Source: Panaeolus papilionaceus
Taxonomy: Eukaryota; Basidiomycota; Agaricomycetes; Agaricales
DNA length: 64,000 bases
Reading direction: 5' to 3'
Assembly (NCBI GenBank): GCA_015501605.1
Contig: JADNRZ010000006.1
Coordinates: forward strand, 2,294,001 to 2,358,000
This document shows positions 13,089-24,864 of the stretch, piece after piece (position 1 is the first letter of the stretch; each line of letters starts with the position of its first letter). Made by a program: the position numbers and the translations under genes. The notes below the pieces were generated by a model, which saw only the letters and a list, made by a program, of their open reading frames with translations, ran no database searches and was not told where the DNA came from.

Positions 13089-16000
13089 TCAAGCCAGATC
13101 AACAGGAGCATTTGCATCAATCCGATAACCAGCACCGCGTACCGCTGCAGGCATCAGGCTTATCGGATCCACAGCCCGCTCGTTGGGAGTCGAATTGTCG
13201 GAGCTGAAATTTCTGCGCTGTGGACTAAACGCTCTCGTCGCGTCAGGAGTCAAGAGGGGGTCAGATGTCATGTAGAAACTCGACCTATCGTCGGGAACCA
13301 GACCCCTTCGATGACCCCCCGTTGACCTTGATATCTCACCCGCAGTCAGGACCGAGTCGAAACCGTCGTCTGGAGCTGAACGATGCCCGGCCTCGAAATA
13401 CGATTGCGGGTGTGCTAGTGGGCTCCCTGTTCTAAATAAACCAGATCCTGATAATGTAGGCGTATGTGTTCGGAAGGGCTGTGAACTCGAGGAAACATCG
13501 CTCTGCGAGAACGATTTTTGGTGCTGCAAACCACCGTGTGGTATCCCAGGCGAGGGTAACGGTCGAACAGACCTCCCAGATTTTGCACTGTCGCTTGACA
13601 TTGACCTAACCAGCTCCGATTGCGACAACGTCACAAGCAGTGGGTCTGGAGTCCTTGGACGAGGACCCATAGATACGACTTGCATGATGCCATGATTTGA
13701 AGATGTGGAAGATGGCGCTGCCGAGAGCGGCGAAATGAGATCAGGATTTGATGACGGACTCAACAACGCAGCGCTATCATTCGAGTTTTTCCGTCGCATC
13801 CCTACATTGCGTGGTGTCGTGGGGGTGGTGATAGATCCGGATCTCGAGTGATCCGAGGAGGAATTCGGAGAAAGGACGTTGACGCTGTGGCTGCTGTCAC
13901 CAGAATGGTTTCTCCGTGGGGCCGGAGGGATTGAGAAGGATGATATGGCGGGTGACGGTGATGAGGAACGCGGTGCTGACGGAGATGCGACGTAGGATAG
14001 CGCTGGCGAGGATGGGCGGGGAGTAGACACGCTGCTGATGGTAGGACTCGATCTTCCCGCGTATGACCGAGCGTCCTCTTGAATAGGCGTCATCGTGTGG
14101 AAGCGATGAGCTGGAGGAGGTGCAAGTGGGGATTCGCTTGCTCCAAGGTCTCTTAGGCTAAAAGATGTTGACGGTTTCGAAAGGGAGTGCGTTTGTATGT
14201 GAAGATTGGATGTGAACCCACGAGGGTCGGACTGAGCGAGGTTTTGTGGTGAGATAGTGGGCGAGTTAGTAAATGGTTGAAGTGGAGCCCATTGACTATG
14301 GTCGAAAGCTGACGGGAGATCTCGTAGGTGGGCCCGTGAACTCATAGGGGGAGCTGGCGGTGGCCTTATCGAAGGTGGTGGAGGTAGCGCTATTGGCACA
14401 GCGGGTACAGGGGGAGGGGATAGCTAGTATTGCGGAGGACGTGTTTTTTCAATATTGAATCGGAGGTAGCAAAAAATAAGCACTCACCATTCTGGAATTT
14501 GTTGGGTTTATTGAGCGCGTCGGCGACCCAGGACCAGAGGTTGCGCTGATGATTTCAATATGAGAATTCACGCTCGTGCTGATGTTTGTGCTAGGCTGGC
14601 TATATGCCGACGCCGACGACGAGCCCACACTCCTACCAGGATTCCCAATCATCATAATACTGCTCTGCTTCTCTGGTTCCGTAAGCAGGGTCTGTCGTTC
14701 CTCGTCTTCATCAACATCCCCATATCCAACGTTCGATCCAGTCATTCCACCACCTTGCGACAGATGCATCGCCAGAGCAAGTTCAGGGTCATCATGTTCA
14801 TGATCGTGTTCACCCAGCAGAACGTCAGATGCACCGCCTCCAACGTCACTCGCACCACTTCCAGCTGTTGACGACGCCTTGGTTGATCGGTCCTGGTCAA
14901 TGCGGAATCTCTTCGTGGGCTTCATCGATTCGATGCGGTGTCGTCGCTTGCTCCACGGCAGATGATTCCCAAAACTTCTGATACTACCCAAAATACCAGA
15001 AGCGGGCGATGCTGTTCTGGAATTTTGAGATCCCATTCGACTGGTTGGACTCGAGAATGGATAGGGGGTCGTCAAATCTCCACCATAAGACGAAGTGAGG
15101 GTGCCATTCGTTCGATGAGGAGAGGAAATGAAGGGCGCATTACGCGCAGCAGAAGGGAATTTTAATCCGGGAACATGAACAAGTCCTCCAGGTGGTCGGT
15201 CATTATCGTCGTCCCCTTCTGTCAGGTCTAGGTCGAGCACACCAGCATCACGAGCTCTCCCGTTCCCTGCTCCCATGGCCACTCCCCCCATCCCTAAACT
15301 CAGACGATCCCTCAGCGCTTCAGACCCCCTTCTACCACTGCCATTCTCAGCACCAAGGACTGCACTATCGGTAGCTATGCTGAATCTACCCTGTGAATCA
15401 GATGATGGGACCGATGGATGCGCTGGAATTGTGTCGACAGGAGAAATGGGGGAACGGTCCTCGCGATCAACGAAAACGTACGTCTCGTACGTATCTTTCC
15501 GTTTCGCCGCTCCTGAACTTCCTCCTGGTCCACCACTTTTAATTGACCCGGCTCCTTCGTTCGGTGAGTCAATAGACCATTCACCATCTACCTTGTGGGT
15601 ATCTACCTCTTTGACCCGAGGCGTCCAAAAACGCACACTAGAGAAACTGTGATCAATACGATGGCTAAATGGGAGCCCTTTGCCGGATTTCGGTCTTCGC
15701 CAGAACTTTATGAAAGCAACAGTCGTGATTAAGGTCAAGACTGCAGAGCACCAAGGTAGCGCCACTTGGAGGGGTGTCCAGCGTTGGGGATTTGCGACTG
15801 CGACACACAAAGGTTAGCAAAATCGCAAGCAATGTTAAGGTTGCGACTATGGAAACGACACGCACCAAGAACAGCAGCTTGTACATCGAATGTTGTGTCC
15901 CCCGGTACTTGTAGAAAAGCCCATTTTGGAATTTGCGTCCCCAGGGGTACAGGATCATTGTTTAGCATCGGTACACCGAATGACTTGCAACTCAACGTCC

Positions 16001-16656
16001 AATTACTATACGTAGGGAGGGTGGTCCGACCGCTTGATAGCAGGCATGATGACCAAATATTGAAGTACAAGTTGTTGCTGCAACAGGACGTGTTCCGTTA
16101 GTCAGGCGAGAAACAATCAAGTCTCATCTGCTTACCAAGTGCATCCTGAAGGTGTTGGATTGTCGACTAGGAGATAGGAAGCTATTAGTAAGCAATACCC
16201 CTGATCGATGAGGGAACACACTCTGTGCGCTCGGTGATGATGAACATGTCGCCTCCACTGCATGCTTCAACGCGCATGAATCCTCGCCGGAGTTGCCTTT
16301 CAACTACGAAGAAGTCAGAGACTGGATGGACACCAGCAGATATGCCATACTCACGACGTCTTTCCGTGATGACTTGGGAGTGTGAAAGAATGAGATAGCA
16401 CAAGGCGTCGTTGAGCGCATTATAAATCCAAAGATAACGCCAAAGATTGGGAATTCCGGTCGATCGGTCGATGAAACATGCGAATTGATAGTCACAACGA
16501 CGTAGGAAGAAACGGCTAGACACAACGTACCTGAATCTGCCCATAAACTGGAACAATAACCGTAAAAATAACCCAAAATCCTAACATCCACCGTATTGCA
16601 TCCTCCAGATTCCAGCCGACGTCCATCACCTTGGTCTTCTTCTGGAAACTTGACAT
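13089..16656 (-). CDS. Single-pass membrane protein with Cys-rich ectodomain and long disordered tail
   Basis: Type I membrane protein of a family common in Agaricomycetes; function unknown. The probable start at 16656 (MSSFQKK) or 16626 leads into a hydrophobic signal (MLGFWVIFTVIVPVYGQIQ). Ectodomain pieces: WIYNALNDALCYL (exon ending 16355), 16296-16222, 16166-16136 (SGCTC) and 16077-15866 (NNLYFNIWSSCLLSSG, YSNWTLSC). One transmembrane segment (VALPWCSAVLTLITTVAFIKFW) sits in exon 15797-14488, followed by about 400 Ser/Pro/Gly-rich residues. The last exon, 14423-13089, continues a Ser/Pro-rich tail rich in SP sites. All junctions after 16355 keep frame. The junction between the signal segment and the first ectodomain exon (about 16530) could not be resolved, so the 5' structure is tentative. 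A sensor or cell-surface scaffold role is possible. Confidence 0.68.
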
Positions 16657-18107
16657 GGCTCTACGACGTCCAACAAGAGAAGAGATCATGTTCAACTGCG
16701 AAAATAGCAGCGATGTAGGCTTATCAGCCTCACCGGCAGAACGACGATGGTGGAAGCAGGTCAAGAAAGGTACGAGAAGCTAAGCTGCCGAGTATCCCTA
16801 AGACGCTGCGTGTGGAAAAAGCGGTGATTTTGCTAGACTTGTGCCGTAGTCAGCGTATCGTGCGCCGTGATGAGCGTTGCCGGAACAATATCGATAAATG
16901 AATCCCGAAATAGCGAGACTCCAGACTTGCCCCACACCTTCCTCCCAGTTTTCGGCCTTTGACAACCACGCTTGTCAGCCCTCTCAACAACTCCCAGCCA
17001 AACAGAAAATGACGTCTCCGGTTGACCCCGTTTATCGCACGATTTCCCCACAATACAGCCGTACAAAGAGCGTGGTGGTGTGCCTGAGTAAACAAAGAAC
17101 ATAAATACCAGTCCCTCCACACAAAATTAAACCCACCCCCGAATTCCATGCTTACCTCCGTTTTTTATTAAAGATTTTCGTCAAGAGAAGCTCTTTCTCG
17201 CTGACTGATTCTTCCGACGCCGTCGTACTTCTGCCAAAGTGGTTTGGGACTTGGGTTGCTATTGGACCGTCTGACGTGTCAACAGGATAATTGTAGCCGT
17301 GGTGAAGCTGGCAGCAGGAGGTATCCAGAGCTAGGGTATAAGTGGATGACAAGCTGATATAGCACATATTTAGAGGGCTTTCTTTATGAATTGAACTCAG
17401 CCACCCACTTTATTTTCGTCTATTTTCGCGGCGAAGAGTCGGGCGGGATGAATGGACAATGGTTTCCGTGTAGGGAAGGAGAGGAGAGCCAACGGGCATC
17501 ATCCTATCGCATGGTGCCAGTTTATGTATAGAGTTCACGCCAGGGTTGACCGCGTATAATCAAAGCGTGGTTCAAAAGACGTTGAAAGGCATTGTAAGCC
17601 TTGCACAGCCCCCATCAGTGCAATCCTGAACCGCTCAGAGAATTCCCTACCTGGGCGACTGAAACGGCTCACATTGGCCTCGGCTTCGAGTCCGTTCGAC
17701 CATGGGTTGGCTCAGGCTTTGCCTCAATTATGTGAAGGCAGAAATATATTCTTTGAACCACTTCCGGAAGGCTACCGAGCAACAATAATTTTATCACGAC
17801 TTGGATGAGGCGAGATACATCACAGCATCACTGACACCATTGAACTTGTCAGGAGACTGCCAAACTAGTGGATTCCGGTAGCTGATAACGACGAGAATTT
17901 AGTCATTTGTAAACTGCCGCTACGGTATGATCAAAGACAGTGCTAATTCTAGACGAATGTCTCGTATGCTACCCACACCCATGATTATGTCTAACACTCA
18001 GACTTTTCTCCCCAGGCCCGCATGCCGTCCTGACTCCTCAGCTACAGGTCTGGCCCTCTTTTCAGCCACCATTAGCCCTCTCCTTCCACCTGCCTGACTG
18101 ATCTACC
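16657..18107. other. Intergenic, divergent promoter region
   Basis: About 1.45 kb between the leftward membrane protein and the rightward SDR. No supported gene, repeat or RNA seen. Confidence 0.45.
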
Positions 18108-19671
18108 ATGAAGTTGACCCCCTGGGACATGCTATCCTCTCAACTCACGACAACTCCAGCCGTGCCCTCGGAAGATCTCTCAGGTAAAACAGTTATAGTT
18201 GTTGGCGCAAACTCTGGGATAGGCTATGAAACAGCGAAGCACCTAGCCTACATGGGGCCTGGAAAGCTTATCCTTGCCTGTAGGGATAAAGGAAGGGGCG
18301 ATGCAGCGGCAGAACGTGAGTCACTGATATCTTTTACGTTTTCTAACTTGGGTGGTCGTTTCTTAAACAATAATTTATCGATTTAGGTATGATGCGTGAG
18401 ACGCATTGCAACAACATCGAAATGTGGCTTCTCGACTTGGGGAGCTTTGAATCCGTCAATTCGTTCGTGGATCGTGTCGAGTCTGAGAAGCTCCCCCGAA
18501 TTGACCTGCTCATTGAAAACGCTGCGGTCCTGCCGACTGAAACTCTTGATGGTACGCAGGATGGCTGGGAGAGAACGTACGTTATCTGACGACCCATATT
18601 CTCGCCTGATAACTGAATTTATTGACAGATTCCAAGTCAACAATCTCTCTACCTCCTTGCTTGCCCTCCTTCTCATGCCCCGCATGATCAAAACAGCTCA
18701 AGAATTCAACACGAAACCTCGTATCGTCGTCGTCTCCAGCGAAGTTCATTACTTCGCCAAACTTCGAGACAAAGTCCTCAAATCGAATGAACCGCTCCGC
18801 GCGTTTGGTATGCTCGAGAATTGTGACGAGAAGGATATTACCAATCGGTATTACGATACTAAGTGTGAGTCCTTCGTCGAACACGGCATCAATTGAACTG
18901 AGTAACTCATGTAGTATTCAATGTCTTTTTCGTTCGATCTCTCGCGGAACGAATCCGCCACCATCCACTCATCGTAGACGCGGTGAACCCAGGCTACTGC
19001 CTCTCGAATCTTCGCAAAGGACTGCGTGGAATCCGAGCAGCAGTTGATTGGGTGATGGAGAAGCTTATCGCTCGCACGAGCGAGGAAGGTGCGAGGCAGG
19101 TTGTCTGGGCTGCGATTGGGGGAAAGGATGACGAGGACAGCTTACGAGGAGCCTATGTTTCTCAAATGGGTGTTCAGGAACCCAGTGACTTCGTTCTTAG
19201 CACCGAGGGAATGACGTTCCAGGAAAAGATGTGGGCAAGTGTTTCACATATCATGTTCTTCACGTTGCGTTCATTGATATATGACCGTCTTAGACTGAGA
19301 TGCTGGACGAACTTTGCTCAGTAAACGCAAAGCTTCAGCCCGTCGTATACGAGTATCTCTCCGATGCCTTTATGGCACCCACAAATGCTGAGGTTCGTAG
19401 TGCAAAGGAGACACCAATGACGTCGACTACTTCTCCAGCTATGAATGCGGCGATTAACCAAGTCAATCAGCCCACCCCACCAGCAGGCGAAAATTCCAGT
19501 CAAGTCCAGAAAGAGGTAGAAGGAACAGAGCACCCGAAGTTCTCATATGCAGATGCTGTAGGTCACAGTGCGCGAGCGGAATACGCTGAGGACGTTGTCC
19601 ATGGGAGGCAGAAAACTTCTGAAGCACCCCACAGTGTTAAAAGTGAAGCGAAGGAGGCTGACAAGCTCTAA
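18108..19671 (+). CDS. Short-chain dehydrogenase/reductase, complete
   Basis: NAD(P)-dependent oxidoreductase; substrate unknown. Five exons (18108-18315, 18387-18576, 18629-18864, 18915-19234, 19294-19671) encode 443 residues. Motifs: nucleotide-binding TVIVVGANSGIGYETAKHLA, acidic LLDLGSFESV, LIENAAVL (the NNAG position), VVVSSEVHY with the catalytic Ser, a YYDTK catalytic Tyr/Lys pair split by intron 3, and VNPGYCLSNL. The last intron (19235-19293) starts with GC, not GT; the paralogue at the right edge has a normal GT donor at the same codon. Beyond the usual fold there is a C-terminal extension of about 100 residues (SYADAVGHSARAEYAEDVVHG), hydrophilic and probably disordered. It converges with F-box-like copy 2. 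Confidence 0.88.
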
Positions 19672-19894
19672 GTTTGATCCATTCATGTATCTCTACCAGT
19701 TCTGTTGCCTCAACATAGTGTAATGGTTGATTATCTCAACGCTTCTCATAATATCTATACAAGTATTCGATTTTTGGGGAATCCCCACCAGGGGATTCGT
19801 TAGCCGACAATTGGCAGCCAAGCCCGTATCTTCGTAACATTTTACGAAGAATCATGGGATCAAAGGGTGATGTATAGCGCATATACAGACACAA

Positions 19895-20916
19895 CTACAA
19901 CGACCGGAACCATTTCCTCCCCTCTTCAGTTAAATAGTCAAGCCAGGGGATGTTCTGAGAAAGTGATTGTGCTGTGTGATTATTTGACTTGAAATACCCA
20001 TCTAGACGGATCGATATTAGCGAAAATTTAGTTAACGCGAACTGGTATAAAGGTGATAAACTTACCTCTTCGAGCAATAACAACTCGACTCGCATGAACC
20101 CAAACATCCGGCAAACCCAGAGCTCCACGGTGCCAATCTTCGGCGTCATTCATTTGGTAATCTACGAATACCACTCTGGGATCGTGATTAAACAATCTTT
20201 TGAGACCAGGTGAAAGATCATCGGTCGAAAAGCAGAACAAAAAGACGCATATTTGCGGACAAGAAGTTATCAAAGTTTCCCACTTTTGGTAATTGTCGGT
20301 TCCGGTGAGATTGGGATATAGACTGAGGTGTGTAAGGTTTATTAGCGAGGCAATTTCATGTGAATTGAAATCATCGGGTGGATACAAGAGTTCAAGATGG
20401 GTCAAAGATCGAAACACAGTCGAAATCTGAAGGTCATTGTGTTGTATATTTCTGAATGTGACTGAGAGGCGTTGCAAATAATCGAGAGAAGATATCGAAT
20501 CCTGCAGGTAAAGGACATCGACACCACCCCAGAGTGCGAGATTGACGAGATTGGGACATTGGTAGATGAGAGTATTGACTTCGAGGATTGTGTAAACCGT
20601 TGAGTCGATAACCAGGTGTTTGGCAAACTGACAGATCTCCTCCAGATCGACGGAAGGTGGTAGCTTTTTGAGGTTAGGGAACGGATTTCGGCTGTATGTT
20701 GGCGCTCTACGTTGGTCAAAAATTGCGTATACCAGAGGTCTAATCCTACAAAGTCCGATGAAGTTAGACGTGTATGTCATAGGGAGCCAATACGTACCAA
20801 ATACGCGACCGCCTGGCCACAAGCATCATTCTGCTACTGTTTGATCGTTCTAAGGGGTCAAACGCCATTTCGAAAATTTTGCGTTCCAATTCTGGCGGAA
20901 GGACTGGGCTGGACAT
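19895..20916 (-). CDS. F-box-like protein, family copy 2
   Basis: Three exons, 20916-20798, 20745-20066 and 20001-19895, give 301 residues. It starts MSSPVLPPELERKIFEMAFDP, an F-box-like helix, then MMLVARRSRIW with the intron inside the Trp codon. The body includes IRPLVYAIFDQ, CPNLVNLALWGGVD, LTHLELLYPP, LTHLSLYPNL, and a DAEDWHRGALG motif. It ends with WLDYLTEEGRKWFRSL. Intron positions and phases equal those of copies 1, 3 and 4. It looks intact. Function is inferred as an SCF-type substrate receptor from the N-terminus only. Confidence 0.82.
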
Positions 20917-21806
20917 TGTATGGTGGCAAACCGTGGCGAGAGAGTGCAGAATCTGAGTCAGTGCGTGGTCATGCCATCATGGCATCACGTCGAGATTAAT
21001 TCTCAACACGTGGTGGAAGCGGTGATACGCAAGACAATCGACGCACGCAGCCAAGTACTTACACAAGTAGTATTTTATTCACTTATTAAAGATGTTAAAA
21101 ATCCTCGCCTGACTTTACTCGATTATTAATTCCATCTTGCATGGGAGGATGAGACACAAACAACACGGGAGCTCAGAACCTTGCCCCTCGGCAACATGCC
21201 GAGATCGAATAAAGTTCTCACGGTTGACCCTGTGGCTGTGGCTTTCTGGTTTTCACTTTCGAACTCGTCCAATTGTTGACCTGTTACCACCATTTTCATC
21301 ATGTAGTCTTCGTATGATCCCTTCTTATTGTCCTCCTTTTACTCATTTTCTGGTCCATCTGCTTGTGAAAACGGGTTTCTTTGTTCTTATTGGGGATCTG
21401 AAGCGCAATACTTGGAATGTGTCAACGCTGACGACAGGATGCTCAACATCGCGCGGGTTCTGCCATGGTAGCGGTATTGTGTTGTGTCATATCTCGAGGA
21501 GCTGCATTTCGTGTCGAATGTAATCTACTGCCTACGTTTCTACTCGCATCGCATTAAGACCTCGTGTAAAGTGACAATAATTGGCACCAACGCTCACTAG
21601 CCCGCATGTCGTGATTCGCCTGGCATCTTGCAAGACGGCAACATTGACTGCGACTTCAACTTCTTTCATTGTCTTGGTTATACGGACCTTTGTGTCTGTC
21701 GTAACGAAGTGTGGCTGGTTTCTTGGTATAAAGTATTGTGGGCAAACGATCACAATGTTCATCCCAATCTTTTTCTTTTCCCTTCGTCTGTCGAGATCAC
21801 ATCACC
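20917..21806. other. Intergenic promoter region
   Basis: No supported gene. Upstream sequence shared by two divergent F-box genes; contains the TATA-like box at 21727. Confidence 0.5.
21727..21732 (+). promoter_or_regulatory. TATA-like box of the F-box/LRR gene
   Basis: TATAAA lies 80 bases upstream of the ATG at 21807 and supports that start over the in-frame upstream non-ATG codons. Confidence 0.5.
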
Positions 21807-23135
21807 ATGTACCACATTCCCAGATCTTCGACAACCAACCATGTTTCAGCCAACGGCTTTCCACACCACATTCCGCTTGATGTCGTCGGTGAAGTCATCC
21901 AGGTTCTTGGGAAGCAAGGCGATATGGAAGAAGTCAGGAAGTTCTCTGGATTATCTTCGTTCTGCCTGCGAGAGGCTCGGAGGCACCTCTTTGAAACGAT
22001 CGATCTTACTCGAGGACACCAAGCTGACCCGCGAAGGTTCACCATGTTATTGGAGCAGCACCCTGACGTCGCTCCATACATCCGGTTCCTCCATCTCCGT
22101 CTTCGCCAGGACGACTTCAACAATGCACGACTTCAGTCTCATTTGTATCGCGCTTTGACGAGTCTCTCCAATATCAAACGCCTCACTATCCTCGCAGGAG
22201 GAGAAGATGCCTGTTGGGAAGCTCTTCCGAAGGTCTCGCTACGCTCCGCTCTCCAACATTTGATACTCTTGCCGTCCTTTGAAGATCTTCGCCTCCAATG
22301 TATCCAAGACGTTCCATTGGGTGACTTAGCTCTGGCTCCGTACTTACGTCGACTCGAGTTGAACGATGTGTCGCTTCAACTCGCACCCGACACCAGGGTT
22401 CTTCAGAGAGCTGGTCAGTGCTGGGGACGCCTTGAAACGCTCAAGCTCCACGGTCCTGAAGTACAGATGGGATGCTTGAGTGCATGCATTCAGGGTGGCC
22501 CGCTCATATTCAACCTTTCTCGCTTAAGAGCTCTCGACGTTGAACTTGACGATCACAATCTTATTCGATGTCTAACTGATGTTTTTAGATTTCACCCGTT
22601 GCCCGCACTTGAAGCACTCAAGCTGCAACTCGATGAATGGGCCTCGTGTAAGTTAGAATCATCATATCTGGAAATGCACTCACTACGCCTTTATTCAGGT
22701 TCCATGGGGAGTGTGAGACTCACACAGGTGTTCGACAGCTGGATTCTACCCCGTTACCGAACCTTGAAGCATTTGAAGATTTCGACTCAAGTCCTCGATC
22801 ATCATGGAGACCCTTACTCTGGTTTTGCGGGGACGCTGGAGAAGCTGCGGCAGCGTAACGTCTTATCTTCCCTTGAGCTCCTCGTCGTCATCCACGGAGG
22901 ACAATGCACCGCCGGTCGCGCGTGGGGACAGCTCACTCAAGTTCTCACACAGCATGGATGGCACCATTTACGAGATGTTCAACTTCATATTCAGATTGTG
23001 ACTGATAACGACTTTCCTTCTCGCACTCGCTCGCCTTTGGAACTTGCCCTCGAAAACTTGCGACACTCCTATTTTGCTCCCCTTTTTACTTCCCAACAAT
23101 TCAAATTCAGCTTTGAAGTCATTGGGGATATGTGA
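21807..23135 (+). CDS. F-box/LRR-type protein, intronless
   Basis: A single exon encodes 442 residues. The N-terminal LPLDVVGEVIQVLGKQGD-like segment (here IPLDVVGEVIQVL), followed by RKFSGLSSFCLREARRHLFETIDL, is the classic basidiomycete F-box arrangement: a degenerate F-box followed by SxxxxxxAR..LF..I.L. The rest is a series of leucine-rich segments (LKRLTIL-like, LRRLELNDVSL, LRALDVELDD, LEALKLQLDEW, LKHLKIS, LELLVVIHGG). The protein should recruit a substrate to an SCF ubiquitin ligase. It is unrelated in detail to the ~300-residue F-box-like family in this window and lacks their introns. The start at 21807 is supported by the TATA-like box 80 bases upstream. Confidence 0.8.
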   Translation: MYHIPRSSTTNHVSANGFPHHIPLDVVGEVIQVLGKQGDMEEVRKFSGLSSFCLREARRHLFETIDLTRGHQADPRRFTMLLEQHPDVAPYIRFLHLRLRQDDFNNARLQSHLYRALTSLSNIKRLTILAGGEDACWEALPKVSLRSALQHLILLPSFEDLRLQCIQDVPLGDLALAPYLRRLELNDVSLQLAPDTRVLQRAGQCWGRLETLKLHGPEVQMGCLSACIQGGPLIFNLSRLRALDVELDDHNLIRCLTDVFRFHPLPALEALKLQLDEWASCKLESSYLEMHSLRLYSGSMGSVRLTQVFDSWILPRYRTLKHLKISTQVLDHHGDPYSGFAGTLEKLRQRNVLSSLELLVVIHGGQCTAGRAWGQLTQVLTQHGWHHLRDVQLHIQIVTDNDFPSRTRSPLELALENLRHSYFAPLFTSQQFKFSFEVIGDM

Positions 23136-24864
23136 ATTGCGATCGTTACATACCCCACTGGAGCACTCACGTCACATTTTCACGTCTTTCCTCATCACGC
23201 CCCCCTCTTCCGAAATATACATTCTCACACTCTTTTGACATTCTGACCCAGCCTGGCCAACTCACTATTACGCTCCTTCAACTTATTTTTCTCTTTCCCT
23301 CAACTAGCACTGTTTGTAATTTTAAAGGCCGATAGTGTCGCGACTCTTAGTACTGACATTCAGTACATACGTAGTATAATACAGTCATGAACCACGGACC
23401 GCTACGATCTAAAATTAAAGATGAATCATACATGGTATATCCTCTAAATCATCGGATTTCAAATATAGTGTATTTCTAGGTGTATAGTTTGAATGAAGGG
23501 CGGCCCCATCGGTACCGCCTATCCTTTCAGTGTATATAATTAATCTTCTACGACAATCGAGCTCGAGTCACTGATAGTACTTTGACAATAAAAGGACTAT
23601 ACACGTCGGCATAACTAGCCTAGATAAATGCGGTTGTGGCTAGCCCGGCCTCGATTTAGAAAAACCTAAACGACCTATTCAAGCCCTACGACGATGTAAA
23701 TGTCTCGGGGGTATATAATTGCCTTGTTTAGAAATACTTATAAAGAGTGCGATGTGACTGTACCCGGACATTGTAGACAGCCTGTCAAACCGATATTCAC
23801 AGGATACCCATGAGTTCTCCTGATGGCTGACAATGCCGGCGCTCAATGGTCATCACGTGAGAGGCCATAAGCGCTCATCGAGATATCCGATTGGTGGTTC
23901 CATATTTCGGTTGACGGCGTGTACCCGGGTGGGAGGCTTATCTAGCTAACTTGGAAGCTTTGACCCAACGCTCTGTCGACGAAATCTGTGAATTCTCGTC
24001 CTTCCTCACGCCGATGAAAAACCTCTCTTTGAATCAACTTGACCGTTTAGTATCGTTGTGGCGTCTGGGCGGTCACCCGCAATATTACACTAGACATCCA
24101 GCAGAGCCTATCATGAAAGCAAAGCTTCGGAGCGGTAACCTCTCTAACTGCCACTGAGGCACTGACGGTGACCGCTATTGACGACCATCAATGTCACCGC
24201 CCCTGAATCCGAATCGTCCAATCATAGTCGATTCAATGGATCACATGACTTCGCCTATATTTAATCAGAGCTCCGCCAACATCGGCCGGTGACGCGTCGA
24301 CAGGGATGTTCCCCTTGACAATCATCGTATTAAGCACCGAGCAATCTTCCTGCCTTTTATTTATGCCTTGATCGCCTTCTCCCAGCTGCGTCCCCAGTCA
24401 TTCTGACAGCCCCCTTGAACTGTGCTTCAATTTTTCTTGTGCCACCTCATCACCACCTCACCGTGTACGCGTCTTCTCGTCCGAAAGAATCCTTTCTCAT
24501 ACAGTAACCGGTAGAGGTTTGAGTCGGAGGAATCAGGCTTGATTCAGGAGCACTGCATTTCAAAGGGTGGTGAGTAACATACATCCTGGATCCGATCGTC
24601 CTTGCTAATTGGGAAAGCACCTTACCAGGAGATATAACGCCAGTGTCTGGAGGCCCGGAAGACATCGCGTTCGGAAGAACCGCCTCAGTAAGCTCATCGA
24701 CCACCTAATTTAATTAGAATTCAGCTAAGCAATCCGATCCCCGCAGTCGGGGAGCTGAGAAGCCTAATTTAGAATACCCTCGTAATCTGACTCTGTCGGT
24801 GTCATAAGCGCCCTTATAAATCCACCTCCCCTATTTCCCGCCACAAACTTTCCTTTTCATCACC
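23136..24864. other. Intergenic, about 1.7 kb
   Basis: No recognisable gene. Small frames at 23951-24157 (+) and 24450-24704 (-) have coding-like stretches but no motif, partner exon or paralogue here. A TATA box at 24815 belongs to the next gene. Confidence 0.45.
24815..24820 (+). promoter_or_regulatory. TATA box of the DUF6699 gene
   Basis: TATAAA 50 bases upstream of the ATG at 24865. Confidence 0.5.

Noticed and set aside
13089..14399. Ser/Pro-rich exon as an independent protein
   Set aside because: A 64-base intron (14424-14487) joins it in phase to the membrane protein tail.
24450..24704. Minus-strand frame starting MVDELTEAVLPNAMSSGPPD
   Set aside because: Looks mildly coding but no start context, partner exon, motif or paralogue supports it.
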